Assembly (NCBI GenBank): GCA_024227565.1
Contig: JAAEUE010000290.1
Coordinates: 162,963-226,962, forward strand
Direction of reading: 5' to 3'
DNA length: 64,000 bases
Source: Alphaproteobacteria bacterium
GTDB taxonomy: Bacteria > Pseudomonadota > Alphaproteobacteria > Rhizobiales > CAJQND01
In this document: positions 47,385 through 56,807 of the stretch, one piece after another
Numbering within the stretch: the first letter of the stretch is position 1
How the letters are laid out: each line of letters starts with the position of its first letter
The notes under the pieces: generated by a model
The model's database searches: none
What the model saw: the letters and a program-made list of their open reading frames with translations, nothing else
What the model was told of the DNA's origin: nothing
Translations under genes and position numbers: made by a program

Positions 47385-48452
47385 TTCAAACACGGCGCTG
47401 AGCTCGGCAAGCTTGGCGGCCATTTTGTCCTGGTAGGCAAACAGCGCCGGACCACCTCCGGTGTGGATGAACAGCACCTTTGCACCTTGTTTGATTTGGC
47501 CGTTGCGCACGCACTGGATCAGACCCGCCATGGCCCGTCCGGTGTAGACCGGATCAAGCATTAGCGCCTCGCGTTGGGCGGCCAGCCGGATGGCTTCAGC
47601 CACAGCATCGTTCATGCGTCCGTATCCTGGCGCCAGCACATCGTCTTCGACCACCACGTCGTCCTCTGAAATTTGAACATCCGAACCCAGCATCTGCATC
47701 ACCTCGCGGGCCCGGCGGGTAACCCGTCCGTGCTGAACATCGGCGCCGCGCCGCACGCAGATGCCGATGATCGGCACAGTCCAGCCAGCGGCCCTGGCGC
47801 CCGCAAGAAAGCCGCAATGGGTGATGGCGCTGCCGGACGGGATCACCACAACATCGGGCATCTCGCCGCTTTCCTCCAACTGATCCAGACACTCAGCAGC
47901 AGCAGCGGCATAGCCCAGCCCGCCAACGGGTGGGTGATCAATGCCAAGATGGACGACATGGGGCTTGCGGCCCTCCGCGCGCAGCCTTTCGGCGTGTGCG
48001 TCGAGGGAGGCGTCGGCGGCCGCTTCGTTTTCGCCTTCGGGAAAATAATGGATCGTTGCACCCAGCAGTTGATCGAGCAGGATGTTGCCGGAGTTGCGGT
48101 AGAGCGGGTCAGTGTCGGGCACGCGCTCTTCCAGCTGCACTTCTGAGTGCATGCCGAGCTTGTTGGCGGACGCCACAGCGAGACGTACAAAATTTGATTG
48201 CAATGCGCCGGTGATCAACATGGTGTCGGCGCCTGCTTCGGCTGCCGGGCCAAGGTAATATTCAAGCTGGCGCACCTTGTTGCCGCCGAAGGCCAGGCCG
48301 TTGCAATCGTCGCGCTTGGCCCACAACGTTATGCCGAGCTCTTTACCGAGCCGGGGCAAAAAGTCGATCGGGGTCGGGTGATGGCCGAGCTGAACGTGGG
48401 GATGTTGTGCAAGGCCAGGGAGCCTGTTGCTTGGAATCATGATCGGGTCCAT
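47382..48452 (-). CDS. D-cysteine desulfhydrase / ACC deaminase family PLP enzyme
   Basis: 356 residues of fold-type II PLP enzymes. The PLP lysine is in LAFGGNKVRQLEYY near residue 58; TGALQSNFVRLAVASANKLG is the substrate-binding loop and PSGSAITHCGFLAGARAAG the phosphate-binding turn. ACC deaminase and D-cysteine desulfhydrase cannot be told apart by eye, but the QSN loop is shared by both. It lies directly upstream of the arsR gene in the same direction, with no firm functional tie. Confidence 0.88.
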   Translation of the reverse strand: MDPIMIPSNRLPGLAQHPHVQLGHHPTPIDFLPRLGKELGITLWAKRDDCNGLAFGGNKVRQLEYYLGPAAEAGADTMLITGALQSNFVRLAVASANKLGMHSEVQLEERVPDTDPLYRNSGNILLDQLLGATIHYFPEGENEAAADASLDAHAERLRAEGRKPHVVHLGIDHPPVGGLGYAAAAAECLDQLEESGEMPDVVVIPSGSAITHCGFLAGARAAGWTVPIIGICVRRGADVQHGRVTRRAREVMQMLGSDVQISEDDVVVEDDVLAPGYGRMNDAVAEAIRLAAQREALMLDPVYTGRAMAGLIQCVRNGQIKQGAKVLFIHTGGGPALFAYQDKMAAKLAELSAVFE

Positions 48453-48552
48453 CTACCTAGTCTGTCCAATTTGGGATGCTTGCACGTGCCGGTTGGGGAG
48501 GGCAGGCAAGTTTGTAAGAACGTGGTGACACAGACCGGGACGCCAAACAAGA

Positions 48553-50403
48553 ATGTTAGCTTCGAAACATCAAGTATTGAAAGAGGTCTTCGGTTTCGAT
48601 GGCTTCCGCGACGGTCAAGAGGCCGTGGTCGACAGCCTCATCGGCGGCGAAAACGTTTTGACCGTCATGCCGACAGGTGCCGGCAAGTCTCTGTGCTACC
48701 AGGTGCCCGCGCTGGTTCTGGGCGGTCTGACGATCGTGGTGTCGCCCCTAGTGGCGCTGATGCACGATCAGGTGGCCGCGTTGCAACTGGCTGGCGTTGA
48801 GGCCGAAACCATCAATTCGGCGCGGGACCGTGCCGACAATGTTGCCGCCTGGCGCAAGGTGGAGGCCGGCAGGGTCCGGCTTTTGTATTTGTCGCCAGAG
48901 CGCTTGATGACTGAGCGCATGCTTGCCGCACTTGCCAAGCAGGATGTTAAGCTGATCGCCATCGACGAGGCCCACTGTATCTCGCAATGGGGCCCGGCGT
49001 TCAGACCGGAATATGAATTGCTGGGCAACTTGCCAGACCGGTTCCCGGACGTTCCCCTTGTGGCGCTCACGGCCACTGCAGACGAGGTGACCCGCATAGA
49101 CATTGTGGAGCGCCTGTTTTCCGGAAATGCCAAATCCGTGGTGCTGGGCTTTGACCGTCCCAACATCAAACTGTCTGTGGAAATGAAGGGCAACTGGAAG
49201 GCACAGCTTCTCGATATTGTGTCCAAGCACGAAGGCTCAAGCGGCATCGTCTATTGCCTTTCGCGCAAGAAGACCGAGGAAGCGGCCCAACTCCTGTGCG
49301 ACAACGGCATCACAGCGCTTGCCTACCATGCGGGCATGGACAGGGAGGCGCGCGAGAGCCATCAAAACCGCTTCATGACTGAACCAGGCCTGGTGATCAC
49401 TGCAACGATTGCTTTCGGCATGGGAATCGACAAGGCGGATGTGCGGTTTGTGGTGCACACAGATTTGCCTGGAAGCGTTGAGGCCTATTACCAGGAGTTT
49501 GGCCGGGCCGGCCGTGATGGCGCACCAGCCGATGCGCATATGCTTTACGGACTGGGCGATATAGCGTCCCGCCGGCGCTTTATTGAGGATGCCGAAACCA
49601 GCCAGGATCACAAGCGGCGCGAGCACAAACGGCTCGACACCCTGGTGGCCTATTGCGAAAGCCCAGCCTGCCGCCGCATTGGCCTTCTGGCCTATTTTGG
49701 CGAGGTGGCCGAGGCTTGCGGCAATTGCGATATGTGCCTCGATCCGCCTGAGACGGTTGACGGGACCGAAGAGGCGCAGAAAGCGCTTTCGGCCATTTAC
49801 CGCACAGGCCAAAGGTTCGGCGCAGCCCATATCATGGACGTTTTGCGCGGGGCCGAGACAGAGAAGATCTTTAATGCCGGTCATCAGAACCTGCCCACCT
49901 ATGGGGTGGGTGCCGATCGCAAAAAGGCTGAATGGCAATCCATTCTGCGCCAATTGGTTGCGTCTGGCTTCCTGTCCTTGGATGTAAAGGACTATGGCGG
50001 CCTTGCCCTCACCGAGAAAGGCAGCAAGCTCCTCAAGGGCGAGGAGCAGTTTTCCTACCGGGTCGACACTCTGAAGCGGGCGAAGGCGGCAAAAACCTCG
50101 CGTCGATCGTCTGCCCCGGTGGCCGACTTGCTGCCGGCGCAACAGGAGTTGCTCGGGGAGTTGAAGGCCCTGCGGATGCGCCTTGCCAAAGAGCGTGAAG
50201 TGCCGGCATTTGTAATTTTCCCGGACCGGGCGCTCATCGACATGGCGATCCGGCAGCCGGTCAATAAATCAGAGTTCGCTGAAGTGAACGGCGTTGGCGC
50301 TGCAAAGTTGCGTGATTTTGCCGATGTGTTCATAGAAGCGATCGGCCAGTCGGCCCCGCCGGCGCCGGGCCAGGACTACGATGTTTCGTCAGGCTCGGGA
50401 TGA
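48553..50403 (+). CDS. recQ: ATP-dependent DNA helicase RecQ
   Basis: 616 residues. Walker A at 40-47 (PTGAGKSL), DEAH 138-141 (IDEAHCISQWG), motif VI QEFGRAGRDGAPA. The zinc-binding region has four cysteines (CESPACRR and ACGNCDMC, about 374-402). An RQC winged helix follows and an HRDC domain is at the end (LRMRLAKEREVPAFVIFPDRALIDMAIRQP). It unwinds DNA in RecF-pathway recombination. Length matches full-length RecQ. The last 28 bases overlap the convergent pcs gene. Confidence 0.97.
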   Translation: MLASKHQVLKEVFGFDGFRDGQEAVVDSLIGGENVLTVMPTGAGKSLCYQVPALVLGGLTIVVSPLVALMHDQVAALQLAGVEAETINSARDRADNVAAWRKVEAGRVRLLYLSPERLMTERMLAALAKQDVKLIAIDEAHCISQWGPAFRPEYELLGNLPDRFPDVPLVALTATADEVTRIDIVERLFSGNAKSVVLGFDRPNIKLSVEMKGNWKAQLLDIVSKHEGSSGIVYCLSRKKTEEAAQLLCDNGITALAYHAGMDREARESHQNRFMTEPGLVITATIAFGMGIDKADVRFVVHTDLPGSVEAYYQEFGRAGRDGAPADAHMLYGLGDIASRRRFIEDAETSQDHKRREHKRLDTLVAYCESPACRRIGLLAYFGEVAEACGNCDMCLDPPETVDGTEEAQKALSAIYRTGQRFGAAHIMDVLRGAETEKIFNAGHQNLPTYGVGADRKKAEWQSILRQLVASGFLSLDVKDYGGLALTEKGSKLLKGEEQFSYRVDTLKRAKAAKTSRRSSAPVADLLPAQQELLGELKALRMRLAKEREVPAFVIFPDRALIDMAIRQPVNKSEFAEVNGVGAAKLRDFADVFIEAIGQSAPPAPGQDYDVSSGSG

Positions 50404-51119
50404 ATGGAGCGCCAGATGCAGATCACGGCGAAGTAGACCGAAGCCCCCACCCACATCCAGAAGATCAGCGGCGAGGCTTCCACCGCTTTCGTGCTGGGAT
50501 GAATTAACACCAGGCGCAGCGAGGTTGCCGCCCACAGCACCGTTAGAGGAATAGTGATCTTGCGCAGTTTGCGCACCCGCAAGGGATGCACGAACTTTAC
50601 CGGGATGAATGTCATCACCGCACACAGTCCGATCACCGTGAGGTTGACCCACGGGTCGCTTTGCAACACATGGAAATAGAGCACCACCAGGTTCCACAAC
50701 GCCGGGAAGCCGGAGAAATAATAGTCCGCGGTTTTCATATCGGCATTGGCGAAGGTGTAGCAGGACACCGCCATGACACAGGCCGCCGAATAAACCTCCC
50801 AGCCCGGCGGCACCAGGCCGAACCAGTAGATCATCATGGCCGGCACGACCACATAGGTGAAATAGTCGATGACATTGTCGAGGGTGGCACCATCCACCTT
50901 CGGCGTCAGCTCGCTGACCCGCACCCGGCGCGCCAAGGTGCCGTCTATGCCGTCAACGAACAGGGCCAGGCCAAGCCACATGAAGGCGGCGATCTTGTCG
51001 CCCTCCAATATGGCCACAAGTGCGAGGAATCCGAGCACGGCGCCGGACGCGGTGAACGCGTGCACAGCCCAGGCCGCCGCGACCTCGGTCTTGTGATGGT
51101 CGTTGGTCCGATCGCTCAT
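50376..51119 (-). CDS. pcs: Phosphatidylcholine synthase
   Basis: 247 residues, CDP-alcohol phosphatidyltransferase with six to eight membrane helices. The signature D-G-x2-A-R-x8-G-x3-D-x3-D is seen as DGIDGTLARRVRVSELTPKVDGATLDNVIDY. Pcs joins choline to CDP-diacylglycerol, a route to phosphatidylcholine typical of Rhizobiales and relatives that associate with eukaryotes. The YFTYVVVPAMMIYWFGLVP helix is diagnostic of the Pcs type. Ends 28 bases inside the 3' end of recQ. Confidence 0.94.
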   Translation of the reverse strand: MSDRTNDHHKTEVAAAWAVHAFTASGAVLGFLALVAILEGDKIAAFMWLGLALFVDGIDGTLARRVRVSELTPKVDGATLDNVIDYFTYVVVPAMMIYWFGLVPPGWEVYSAACVMAVSCYTFANADMKTADYYFSGFPALWNLVVLYFHVLQSDPWVNLTVIGLCAVMTFIPVKFVHPLRVRKLRKITIPLTVLWAATSLRLVLIHPSTKAVEASPLIFWMWVGASVYFAVICIWRSIHPEPDETS

Positions 51120-51268
51120 AGTGTTCCTGATAATACATGATCGCTGCTGAAATTCAGCACCTGATCACATCAATCTCCGATTTGTTTGTGCACCGCTTTT
51201 TGAGCTTTCGCCCACCGTGGCATTACATTTCGACAACTTGATGCCGAATTACAACAGAAAACTGCACC

Positions 51269-51709
51269 CTAAGATCCTGCATTTGATGCGCGTTGCAATG
51301 TGGCCGGCATCCATTTTTCAGCCCTGCGGGCAATACGGGCCTCCTGGTCTTCAGCGCTATAGTCCATGGGTGCGGGCCCGCCGGTAAAGGCCTCTTTGGC
51401 CTCAAAAAGGTGGATGTTCGCAATGCCCACCGTTTTGCCCTGGTGCTTCATCAACGCCCCGGCATAGGCCCCGCAGGTTTTGCACACGATGAAATCTGAG
51501 GTCTTCAGTCCAAACCGATAAAGCTCGATCCCACCGGCCCGCGCCTCGGTAAACGTTAGGCTGCCTTCCGGATCGCTGACGGCCAACGATTGGTGCATCC
51601 GGCAGAATGCGCATTGGCAGGCTCTGAGATAGGTCTGATCCGGCGCGATGTCGGAGACATATTCAACAGCAACGCCGCCGCAGTGGCACCGGCCCTTAAA
51701 GCTTGTCAT
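51269..51709 (-). CDS. GFA-family (glutathione-dependent formaldehyde-activating enzyme-like) protein
   Basis: 146 residues, Mss4-like zinc fold. Zinc ligands occur as RCHCGG, ACQCAFC and CKTCGAY. The family member Gfa adds formaldehyde to glutathione, but most members have no proven activity. Start ATG overlaps the phosphoesterase stop by four bases, so the pair forms an operon. A second GFA gene with a different sequence lies 2 kb away on the other strand. Confidence 0.9.
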   Translation of the reverse strand: MTSFKGRCHCGGVAVEYVSDIAPDQTYLRACQCAFCRMHQSLAVSDPEGSLTFTEARAGGIELYRFGLKTSDFIVCKTCGAYAGALMKHQGKTVGIANIHLFEAKEAFTGGPAPMDYSAEDQEARIARRAEKWMPATLQRASNAGS

Positions 51710-52503
51710 GTTTTCCTTGGCCTCGGTGGATCTGGCAACTCCTTGCGGTCCCAGAAGGCATCATAGTGCATCAGCACCTGATCCTCGTTCAAGGTGATAA
51801 CACCGTACATGGGCGGCTCGTCGGAGTAAGGGCTCTTCACGCTGCCGCCCACCAGGGGAACCTGATGGTTCAAAGCTGGCAGCGCCGAATAAGGCACACC
51901 GCGCCAGGAGCCGAACACCACCCGGTGAACATGACCAAAGAACAGATGGCGCACCTTTGGGTTCCCGGCGATCAGACCTGCAAACGCCTGGTGGTGCTCC
52001 AGCTTGATCCGGTCCATGTATTTTATGTTGATGTCGAACGGCGGGTGATGCATTGCGATGTAGATGTCGCCTGGTGCTGAAGCCAACCGTTCCTGCAGCC
52101 AGGCTTGGCGGTCTTGGCAATACCACCCTGCCGCATTGAACGGCTCGCTTACTGTATCAAGGAACAAGAAGCGCCGGTTTCCAACATCGAGAGCTTGCTG
52201 GGCATAACCGTTCGCATCTGCAGGGGCATCCTGGAACACCTCAAAATAATGTTCCCGGGTGTCGTGGTTTCCAAGCATCAGAACCGTTTTGAGCGGAAAT
52301 CCGGCGAGCCGGTGTTTGAGCGCCTTATAGGCCTGCTTCTCCCCCCGTTCAGTGAGATCGCCCGATATGAAACAGAATGCAGCGTCTTGATGATAAGCCG
52401 CAATGTCTTGCAGGCAGGCGTCAAGCCGGGCGAAGGGGTCGTTGCCCCACAGCATCTCACCCCGGGCCACCAGATGGAGGTCCGTTACATGGATAAATTT
52501 CAT
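51706..52503 (-). CDS. Metallophosphoesterase, CpdA-like
   Basis: 265 residues with the calcineurin-like motif set: HVTDLHL, SGDLTERG, LGNHDTREHYF, AMHHPPFDI and FFGHVHRV. Such proteins include 3',5'-cAMP phosphodiesterase CpdA, and the two-metal site is complete. Substrate is not certain. ATG 52503 chosen; an in-frame GTG precedes it. Next gene (GFA) overlaps by four bases. Confidence 0.9.
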   Translation of the reverse strand: MKFIHVTDLHLVARGEMLWGNDPFARLDACLQDIAAYHQDAAFCFISGDLTERGEKQAYKALKHRLAGFPLKTVLMLGNHDTREHYFEVFQDAPADANGYAQQALDVGNRRFLFLDTVSEPFNAAGWYCQDRQAWLQERLASAPGDIYIAMHHPPFDINIKYMDRIKLEHHQAFAGLIAGNPKVRHLFFGHVHRVVFGSWRGVPYSALPALNHQVPLVGGSVKSPYSDEPPMYGVITLNEDQVLMHYDAFWDRKELPDPPRPRKT

Positions 52504-52590
52504 CACCTTGCCTCATGCAATTGTTGATGCCGGACGGCAGCATTCCTGATACAGAATTTCTGAGACAAGCACGAGAGCATAGATGTCGCC

Positions 52591-53652
52591 ATGAGCCTGC
52601 AAACCACCTGCCTTGGAGCGTTTCCAAAACCGGACTATCTGCCCATCAAGGACTGGTTCTCCGTTGATCACGGCATGACCGACCAGGGCGGAAAAGTGAC
52701 CCGCGATTATAGCGAGGCCATGAACAAGGCCGATGCGGAAACCGAAGCGTTGTTCGTGCGCGCCACCCGCGAGGCGGTCGAGGCGCAAGTGGGGGCCGGT
52801 ATCGACATCGTTTCGGACGGTGAACAGCGCCGCGAGAACTACATTCACTACCACTGCCGCCACCTGGACGGGTTCGACTTTGACAATCTGGAAGCGCGGG
52901 TTCTGCGCGATGGGGCCTATGAGGCTGAGCTCCCGGTGGTCCGCAGCGACATCAAGGCAAAGGGCGCCGCGTTCCTCCAGCGCGACTATGAGATTGCGCA
53001 AGGCTTCACCAGCCATCCGGTGAAGATCACCGTACCCGGCCCGTTGACCATCATGGATACCACGGTGAACGAGCATTATGAGGATCCACAAAAGCTGGCC
53101 TTTGATCTGGCGGACAATTTGAACGTCGCCATTCGCGGCCTGGCCGATGCCGGCTGTCCCTACATCCAGGTGGATGAGCCGCTGTTTGCCCGCGAGGTGG
53201 AACGGGCGCTGAACTATGGGGTGGAGGCGCTCGACCGGTGCTTCCACAAGGTGCCCTCACAGGTGGTGCGGGTCATGCACATGTGTTGTGGCTATCCGAA
53301 CCATCTGGACGATGAGGTTTATCACAAGGCCGATCAGAGCTGCTATTTTCAGCTGGCCGACGCGGTGGACAGAACGAGCGTGCAGCAGATCTCGATTGAA
53401 GATGCGCACCGCTACAACGATCTGGCGCTGCTTGAGCAGTTCCCCCGGTCAACCGTCATCTTGGGCGCCGTTGCCGTGGCCAAAAGCCGGGTTGAGGAGG
53501 TTGACGAGATCGTGGAGCGCCTGCGGGCAGCATTGGATCATATTGACCGTGAGCGTCTGGTGGCGGCACCTGATTGCGGGCTTGGGCTGCTGGGCAAGGA
53601 CTTGGCGGTTGCCAAGCTGGAACGGCTCAGCGCGGCTGCGAAGGCGGTCTGA
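52591..53652 (+). CDS. Cobalamin-independent methionine synthase-like protein (MetE C-terminal domain)
   Basis: 353 residues, one TIM barrel of the MetE_C/UROD superfamily. Zinc and homocysteine-type ligands appear as VVRVMHMCCGYPNHLDD and AAPDCGLGLL; the loop IVSDGEQRRENYIHYH is family-typical. It lacks the MetE N-terminal barrel, so it is likely a stand-alone methyltransferase of unknown donor, as for other single-barrel homologues. Its TGA shares one base with the ATG of a GFA gene. Confidence 0.86.
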   Translation: MSLQTTCLGAFPKPDYLPIKDWFSVDHGMTDQGGKVTRDYSEAMNKADAETEALFVRATREAVEAQVGAGIDIVSDGEQRRENYIHYHCRHLDGFDFDNLEARVLRDGAYEAELPVVRSDIKAKGAAFLQRDYEIAQGFTSHPVKITVPGPLTIMDTTVNEHYEDPQKLAFDLADNLNVAIRGLADAGCPYIQVDEPLFAREVERALNYGVEALDRCFHKVPSQVVRVMHMCCGYPNHLDDEVYHKADQSCYFQLADAVDRTSVQQISIEDAHRYNDLALLEQFPRSTVILGAVAVAKSRVEEVDEIVERLRAALDHIDRERLVAAPDCGLGLLGKDLAVAKLERLSAAAKAV

Positions 53653-54080
53653 TGAGTGGATCTGAAGAACACTATTCCGGCAGTTGCCTTTGCGGTGAGG
53701 TGGCCTATGACATTGAGGGGCCGTTGCGCCCGGTTGTCGGATGTCACTGTGTTCAGTGCCGCAAGACCTCCGGTCACTTCGTGGCTGCCACACAAGGCTT
53801 TTGGGACCGTTTGAGCTTTTCCAAATATGCCGGGCTGAGCTGGTACCGCTCCTCAGATACTGCCGCACGCGGGTTCTGCAAAACCTGCGGCAGCAGTCTG
53901 TTTTGGCGCCGGCACGGCAATGAGATGGTCTCCATTTGCGCGGGCACTCTTGACGGTCCCACCGGGCTGGAAATGAGCTGTCATATTCATGAGGCTACCG
54001 CCGGCGATTACTACACTCTTGATGATGGCCTGCCTCAAGTTGACCAGAGCGAGTTGGCGAACTTTGTTCCGGAGAAATAG
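53652..54080 (+). CDS. GFA-family protein
   Basis: 142 residues with the Mss4-like zinc ligands GSCLCGEVAY, GCHCVQCRK and FCKTCGSSLFW. Same superfamily as the GFA gene at 51269-51709 but clearly divergent. Start overlaps the stop of the MetE-like gene by one base, so the two are co-translated. Function unproven. Confidence 0.9.
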   Translation: MSGSEEHYSGSCLCGEVAYDIEGPLRPVVGCHCVQCRKTSGHFVAATQGFWDRLSFSKYAGLSWYRSSDTAARGFCKTCGSSLFWRRHGNEMVSICAGTLDGPTGLEMSCHIHEATAGDYYTLDDGLPQVDQSELANFVPEK

Positions 54081-54179
54081 CGCCGTAATCCTCTATTGCT
54101 GTGGAATGCGAATGTGTTCAGTGCGATACTGAATGCAAGGGAGCGGTCTGAGAACTAAAAACGGCACAGAGGAAACACC

Positions 54180-54617
54180 ATGAAACGCCTCCTTTCACTC
54201 ACAACTTCAGCCCTGCTTGCCGCCGGCATCGGCGCCGGTACGACGGCTCTGACCACAACTGCGGCCAACGCGGATTCCTGCTGGGACCACAATGGCTCGC
54301 TGATGCGCCTGAAGGCTTCCGGCAACCAGCGTTGGATCTACTATGAGGTTCCTCGTGATGTTCTGCGGCGCGCCGGTGTGCAGCGGGGCACGCTGTTGTT
54401 CAATGGCTGGAAAGACGGCAACAGCTATTCTGGCACGGCACGGCGCTTCTCGAAATACTGCCCGGGCAAGCCGCTGGAATATCAAGTGTCAGGCCCCGTC
54501 AGCCCAAATCAGACCAGGGTGACGGTTGTCGGCGACCGCGAAGTCCATAAGCGCTGCATTGGCACGGGCAGATACAAGCGCGACCGGTTGGTGTTCACCT
54601 ACAGCCATAAGTGCTAG
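54180..54617 (+). CDS. Exported hypothetical protein
   Basis: 145 residues with a signal peptide ([28 protein letters not shown], cut near residue 30). The mature part has four cysteines, giving probable disulfides ([22 protein letters not shown] and the terminal HKC), and basic patches. Resembles small secreted proteins of unknown role. It sits in its own unit between the GFA gene and gcdH, and I recognise no domain. Confidence 0.82.
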   Translation: MKRLLSLTTSALLAAGIGAGTTALTTTAANADSCWDHNGSLMRLKASGNQRWIYYEVPRDVLRRAGVQRGTLLFNGWKDGNSYSGTARRFSKYCPGKPLEYQVSGPVSPNQTRVTVVGDREVHKRCIGTGRYKRDRLVFTYSHKC

Positions 54618-54742
54618 CAGACGCAACACGCAAGGCTGCGCCGAAAAGCTGGCCTTGCCCGCCGGGCCCCCTTGCCCGCCGGGCCCTTGCCGCGCTATCA
54701 CAACGGTCAACATTCCCTAGCCCCATTCAAAGGACCCTCGCC

Positions 54743-55963
54743 ATGAGTGAAGCGGCCATCACTTCTCCGCAACCTGTGAAGCTCCAGGACAAAGCCCATT
54801 TCAACTGGGAAGACCCCTTGCACCTTGAAGAGCAGCTCTCAGAAGATGAGCGCATGATCCGCGACAGTGTTCGCGCCTATGCCCAGGACAAACTTGCGCC
54901 CCGGGTGCAGAAGGCATTCCGGGACGAGAATTTCGACCGCGAGATCATGAATGAATGCGGCGAGCTTGGCCTCTTGGGGGTCATGGTGGATCCTGAATAC
55001 GGTGGCTCGGGTCTCGGCTACGTGGCCTATGGGGTTATCGCGCGGGAAATCGAGCGGGTAGATTCAGGCTATCGTTCGGCAATTTCGGTACAGAACTCGC
55101 TGGTGATGCACCCGATCAATGCCTACGGGTCTGAGGCGCAGAAGCAGAAATTTCTGCCGAAACTGGCAACCGGCGAATGGGTCGGCTGTTTCGGCCTGAC
55201 CGAGCCTGACGCGGGCTCTGACCCCGGCGGCATGAAAACCCGCGCCAAGCGGGTTGATGGCGGCTTTGTGCTGAACGGCGCCAAGATGTGGATCTCAAAT
55301 TCACCCATCGCCGATGTGGCGGTGGTGTGGGCCAAGCTTGAAGATGAGGGCATTCACGGCTTTATCGTTGAGCGCGGCATGAAGGGGTTCTCCACGCCGA
55401 AGATCGAAGGCAAGTTTTCCCTGCGCGCCTCGGTGACCGGGGAAATCGTGCTGGAAGATGTGGAACTTCCTGAAGAAAACCTGTTGCCGAACGCACGCGG
55501 CTTGAGTGGGCCGTTTGGCTGCCTCAACAAGGCGCGTTTCGGCATTGCCTGGGGCGCCATGGGGGCGGCTGAGGACTGCTGGCACCGGGCCCGGCAATAT
55601 GTGCTCGACCGCAAACAGTTCGGCAAGCCGCTGGCGGCCAACCAGCTGGTGCAAAAGAAGCTGGCCGACATGCAAACCGAAATCGCCATTGGCCTGCAAG
55701 GCGCGCTCGCCCTTGGCCGCGCTTTGGAAGCGGGCACGGGCGCTCCGGAATCCATCTCGCTGATGAAGCGCAACAATTGCGGCAAGGCGCTGGACATTGC
55801 GCGGGTTGCCCGCGACATGCATGGCGGCAACGGGATCTCGGACGAGTATCACGTCATCCGCCATCTGATGAACTTGGAGACCGTGAACACCTACGAGGGC
55901 ACGCACGATGTGCACGCGCTGATCCTGGGGCGGGCGCAAACCGGCATTCAGGCGTTCATGTAG
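54743..55963 (+). CDS. gcdH: Glutaryl-CoA dehydrogenase
   Basis: 406 residues, acyl-CoA dehydrogenase fold. [20 protein letters not shown] and [16 protein letters not shown] are FAD-binding stretches; [45 protein letters not shown] includes the catalytic Glu (YEGT) and the GcdH-type C-terminus. Converts glutaryl-CoA to crotonyl-CoA in lysine, tryptophan and hydroxylysine breakdown; crotonyl-CoA could feed the ccr gene 3 kb away. AAGGA lies nine bases upstream. The stop TAG is the first codon of the 55961-56180 palindromic block. Confidence 0.94.
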   Translation: MSEAAITSPQPVKLQDKAHFNWEDPLHLEEQLSEDERMIRDSVRAYAQDKLAPRVQKAFRDENFDREIMNECGELGLLGVMVDPEYGGSGLGYVAYGVIAREIERVDSGYRSAISVQNSLVMHPINAYGSEAQKQKFLPKLATGEWVGCFGLTEPDAGSDPGGMKTRAKRVDGGFVLNGAKMWISNSPIADVAVVWAKLEDEGIHGFIVERGMKGFSTPKIEGKFSLRASVTGEIVLEDVELPEENLLPNARGLSGPFGCLNKARFGIAWGAMGAAEDCWHRARQYVLDRKQFGKPLAANQLVQKKLADMQTEIAIGLQGALALGRALEAGTGAPESISLMKRNNCGKALDIARVARDMHGGNGISDEYHVIRHLMNLETVNTYEGTHDVHALILGRAQTGIQAFM

Positions 55964-56180
55964 GGCCACGGCGTATTAGGACCGACAGAGGCCCCAAGGC
56001 TTGACTGATAAACATCGATCTTTTCGGCACTGTCGTCCTCGGGCTTGACCCGAGGACCCAGGGCGGAATGCTCAGACTTTTGCGGCCCTGGGCCCTCGGG
56101 TCAGGCCCGAGGGCTACATCAGGAGGGGGTTGCCAAACTAGGGTCCAGACCCTAGTAGGAGGCGATGGCGCTTGGCCCTA
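55961..56180. repeat. Palindrome-rich block between convergent genes, ends form both stop codons
   Basis: Left end TAGGGCCA and right end TGGCCCTA are inverted. Inside: GTCCTCGGG/CCCGAGGAC (56035-56057), CCCAGGGC/GCCCTGGG (56057-56092), CCCTCGGG/CCCGAGGG (56093-56113) and the ACTAGGGTC/GACCCTAGT palindrome at 56137-56156. The leftmost and rightmost TAG are the stops of gcdH and of the minus-strand gene at 56178. Likely also a bidirectional transcription stop region. Confidence 0.65.
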
Positions 56181-56573
56181 GTCAGCATCTTCCGGCTTCA
56201 GGGTGATCGCAAACTGCGCGCTGCCGTTGATGTGGAGGCTGTTGGGGCGGTTGTGTTGCTGGCGCAGCTGGCTGGAGACGTTCAAGCTGGTGAGCGAGCA
56301 GGTCTTCGCGATCGTGCTGCGCAGGGTTTGGCATTCCTCCCGCGCCATTTTGTAGATCATTTTCCGCCCCATCTTCTGAAGGATCGAGATGGCCTTTTCA
56401 CTGGTTTCCGTCAGCGGGGACTGAGAATTGAAGCTGATGCTCACGTTGACCACGTTGGCCTGATAGGGCGACACAAGCCGTGCCGTTGCAGACCCTGCGC
56501 CAACCGAGGTGAACAACACCGCAGCGGCAAAAGTGGTGACAAGGGCGGACTTTGCAAAACCGATAACACGCAT
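56178..56573 (-). CDS. Small exported protein, UrcA-like
   Basis: 131 residues with a signal peptide (ALVTTFAAAVLFTSVGAGSATA). The mature part has a regular beta/helix pattern and two cysteines (EECQTL, AKTCSL), somewhat like UrcA-family exported proteins, but that assignment is loose. The stop lies in the palindrome block shared with gcdH. No clear operon partner. Confidence 0.7.
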   Translation of the reverse strand: MRVIGFAKSALVTTFAAAVLFTSVGAGSATARLVSPYQANVVNVSISFNSQSPLTETSEKAISILQKMGRKMIYKMAREECQTLRSTIAKTCSLTSLNVSSQLRQQHNRPNSLHINGSAQFAITLKPEDAD

Positions 56574-56807
56574 AACTCTCTCCTCAATGAACCTGCCAGA
56601 ATTGGCGATTGATGGAGGTTAGACGGGCCTGGTACGCATTTCCTTGGAGAGACTGTGATGATTTGTGCAGAAACGTCGTAATTATTGTGCAGTGCACATA
56701 ATTTTATGTCTGTAAAACATGTGTTTACAGCGAGTTGGGTTCGTTTGGCAGTTTTTTTCTGTGTGGCTGAACACAACCTGATACGCGTTTTACGTGCGCA
56801 TTTTTGG
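56574..56807. other. Gap with the inverse copy of the 24-bp GAACCCAA motif
   Basis: 56733-56756 is the reverse complement of 31773-31796 over 24 bases (core AACTGCCAAACGAACCCAAC on the minus strand). Upstream on that strand is a TGTTCAGCC stretch also found near the copy at 37890. The rest is AT-rich and holds no gene that I recognise. Confidence 0.6.
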
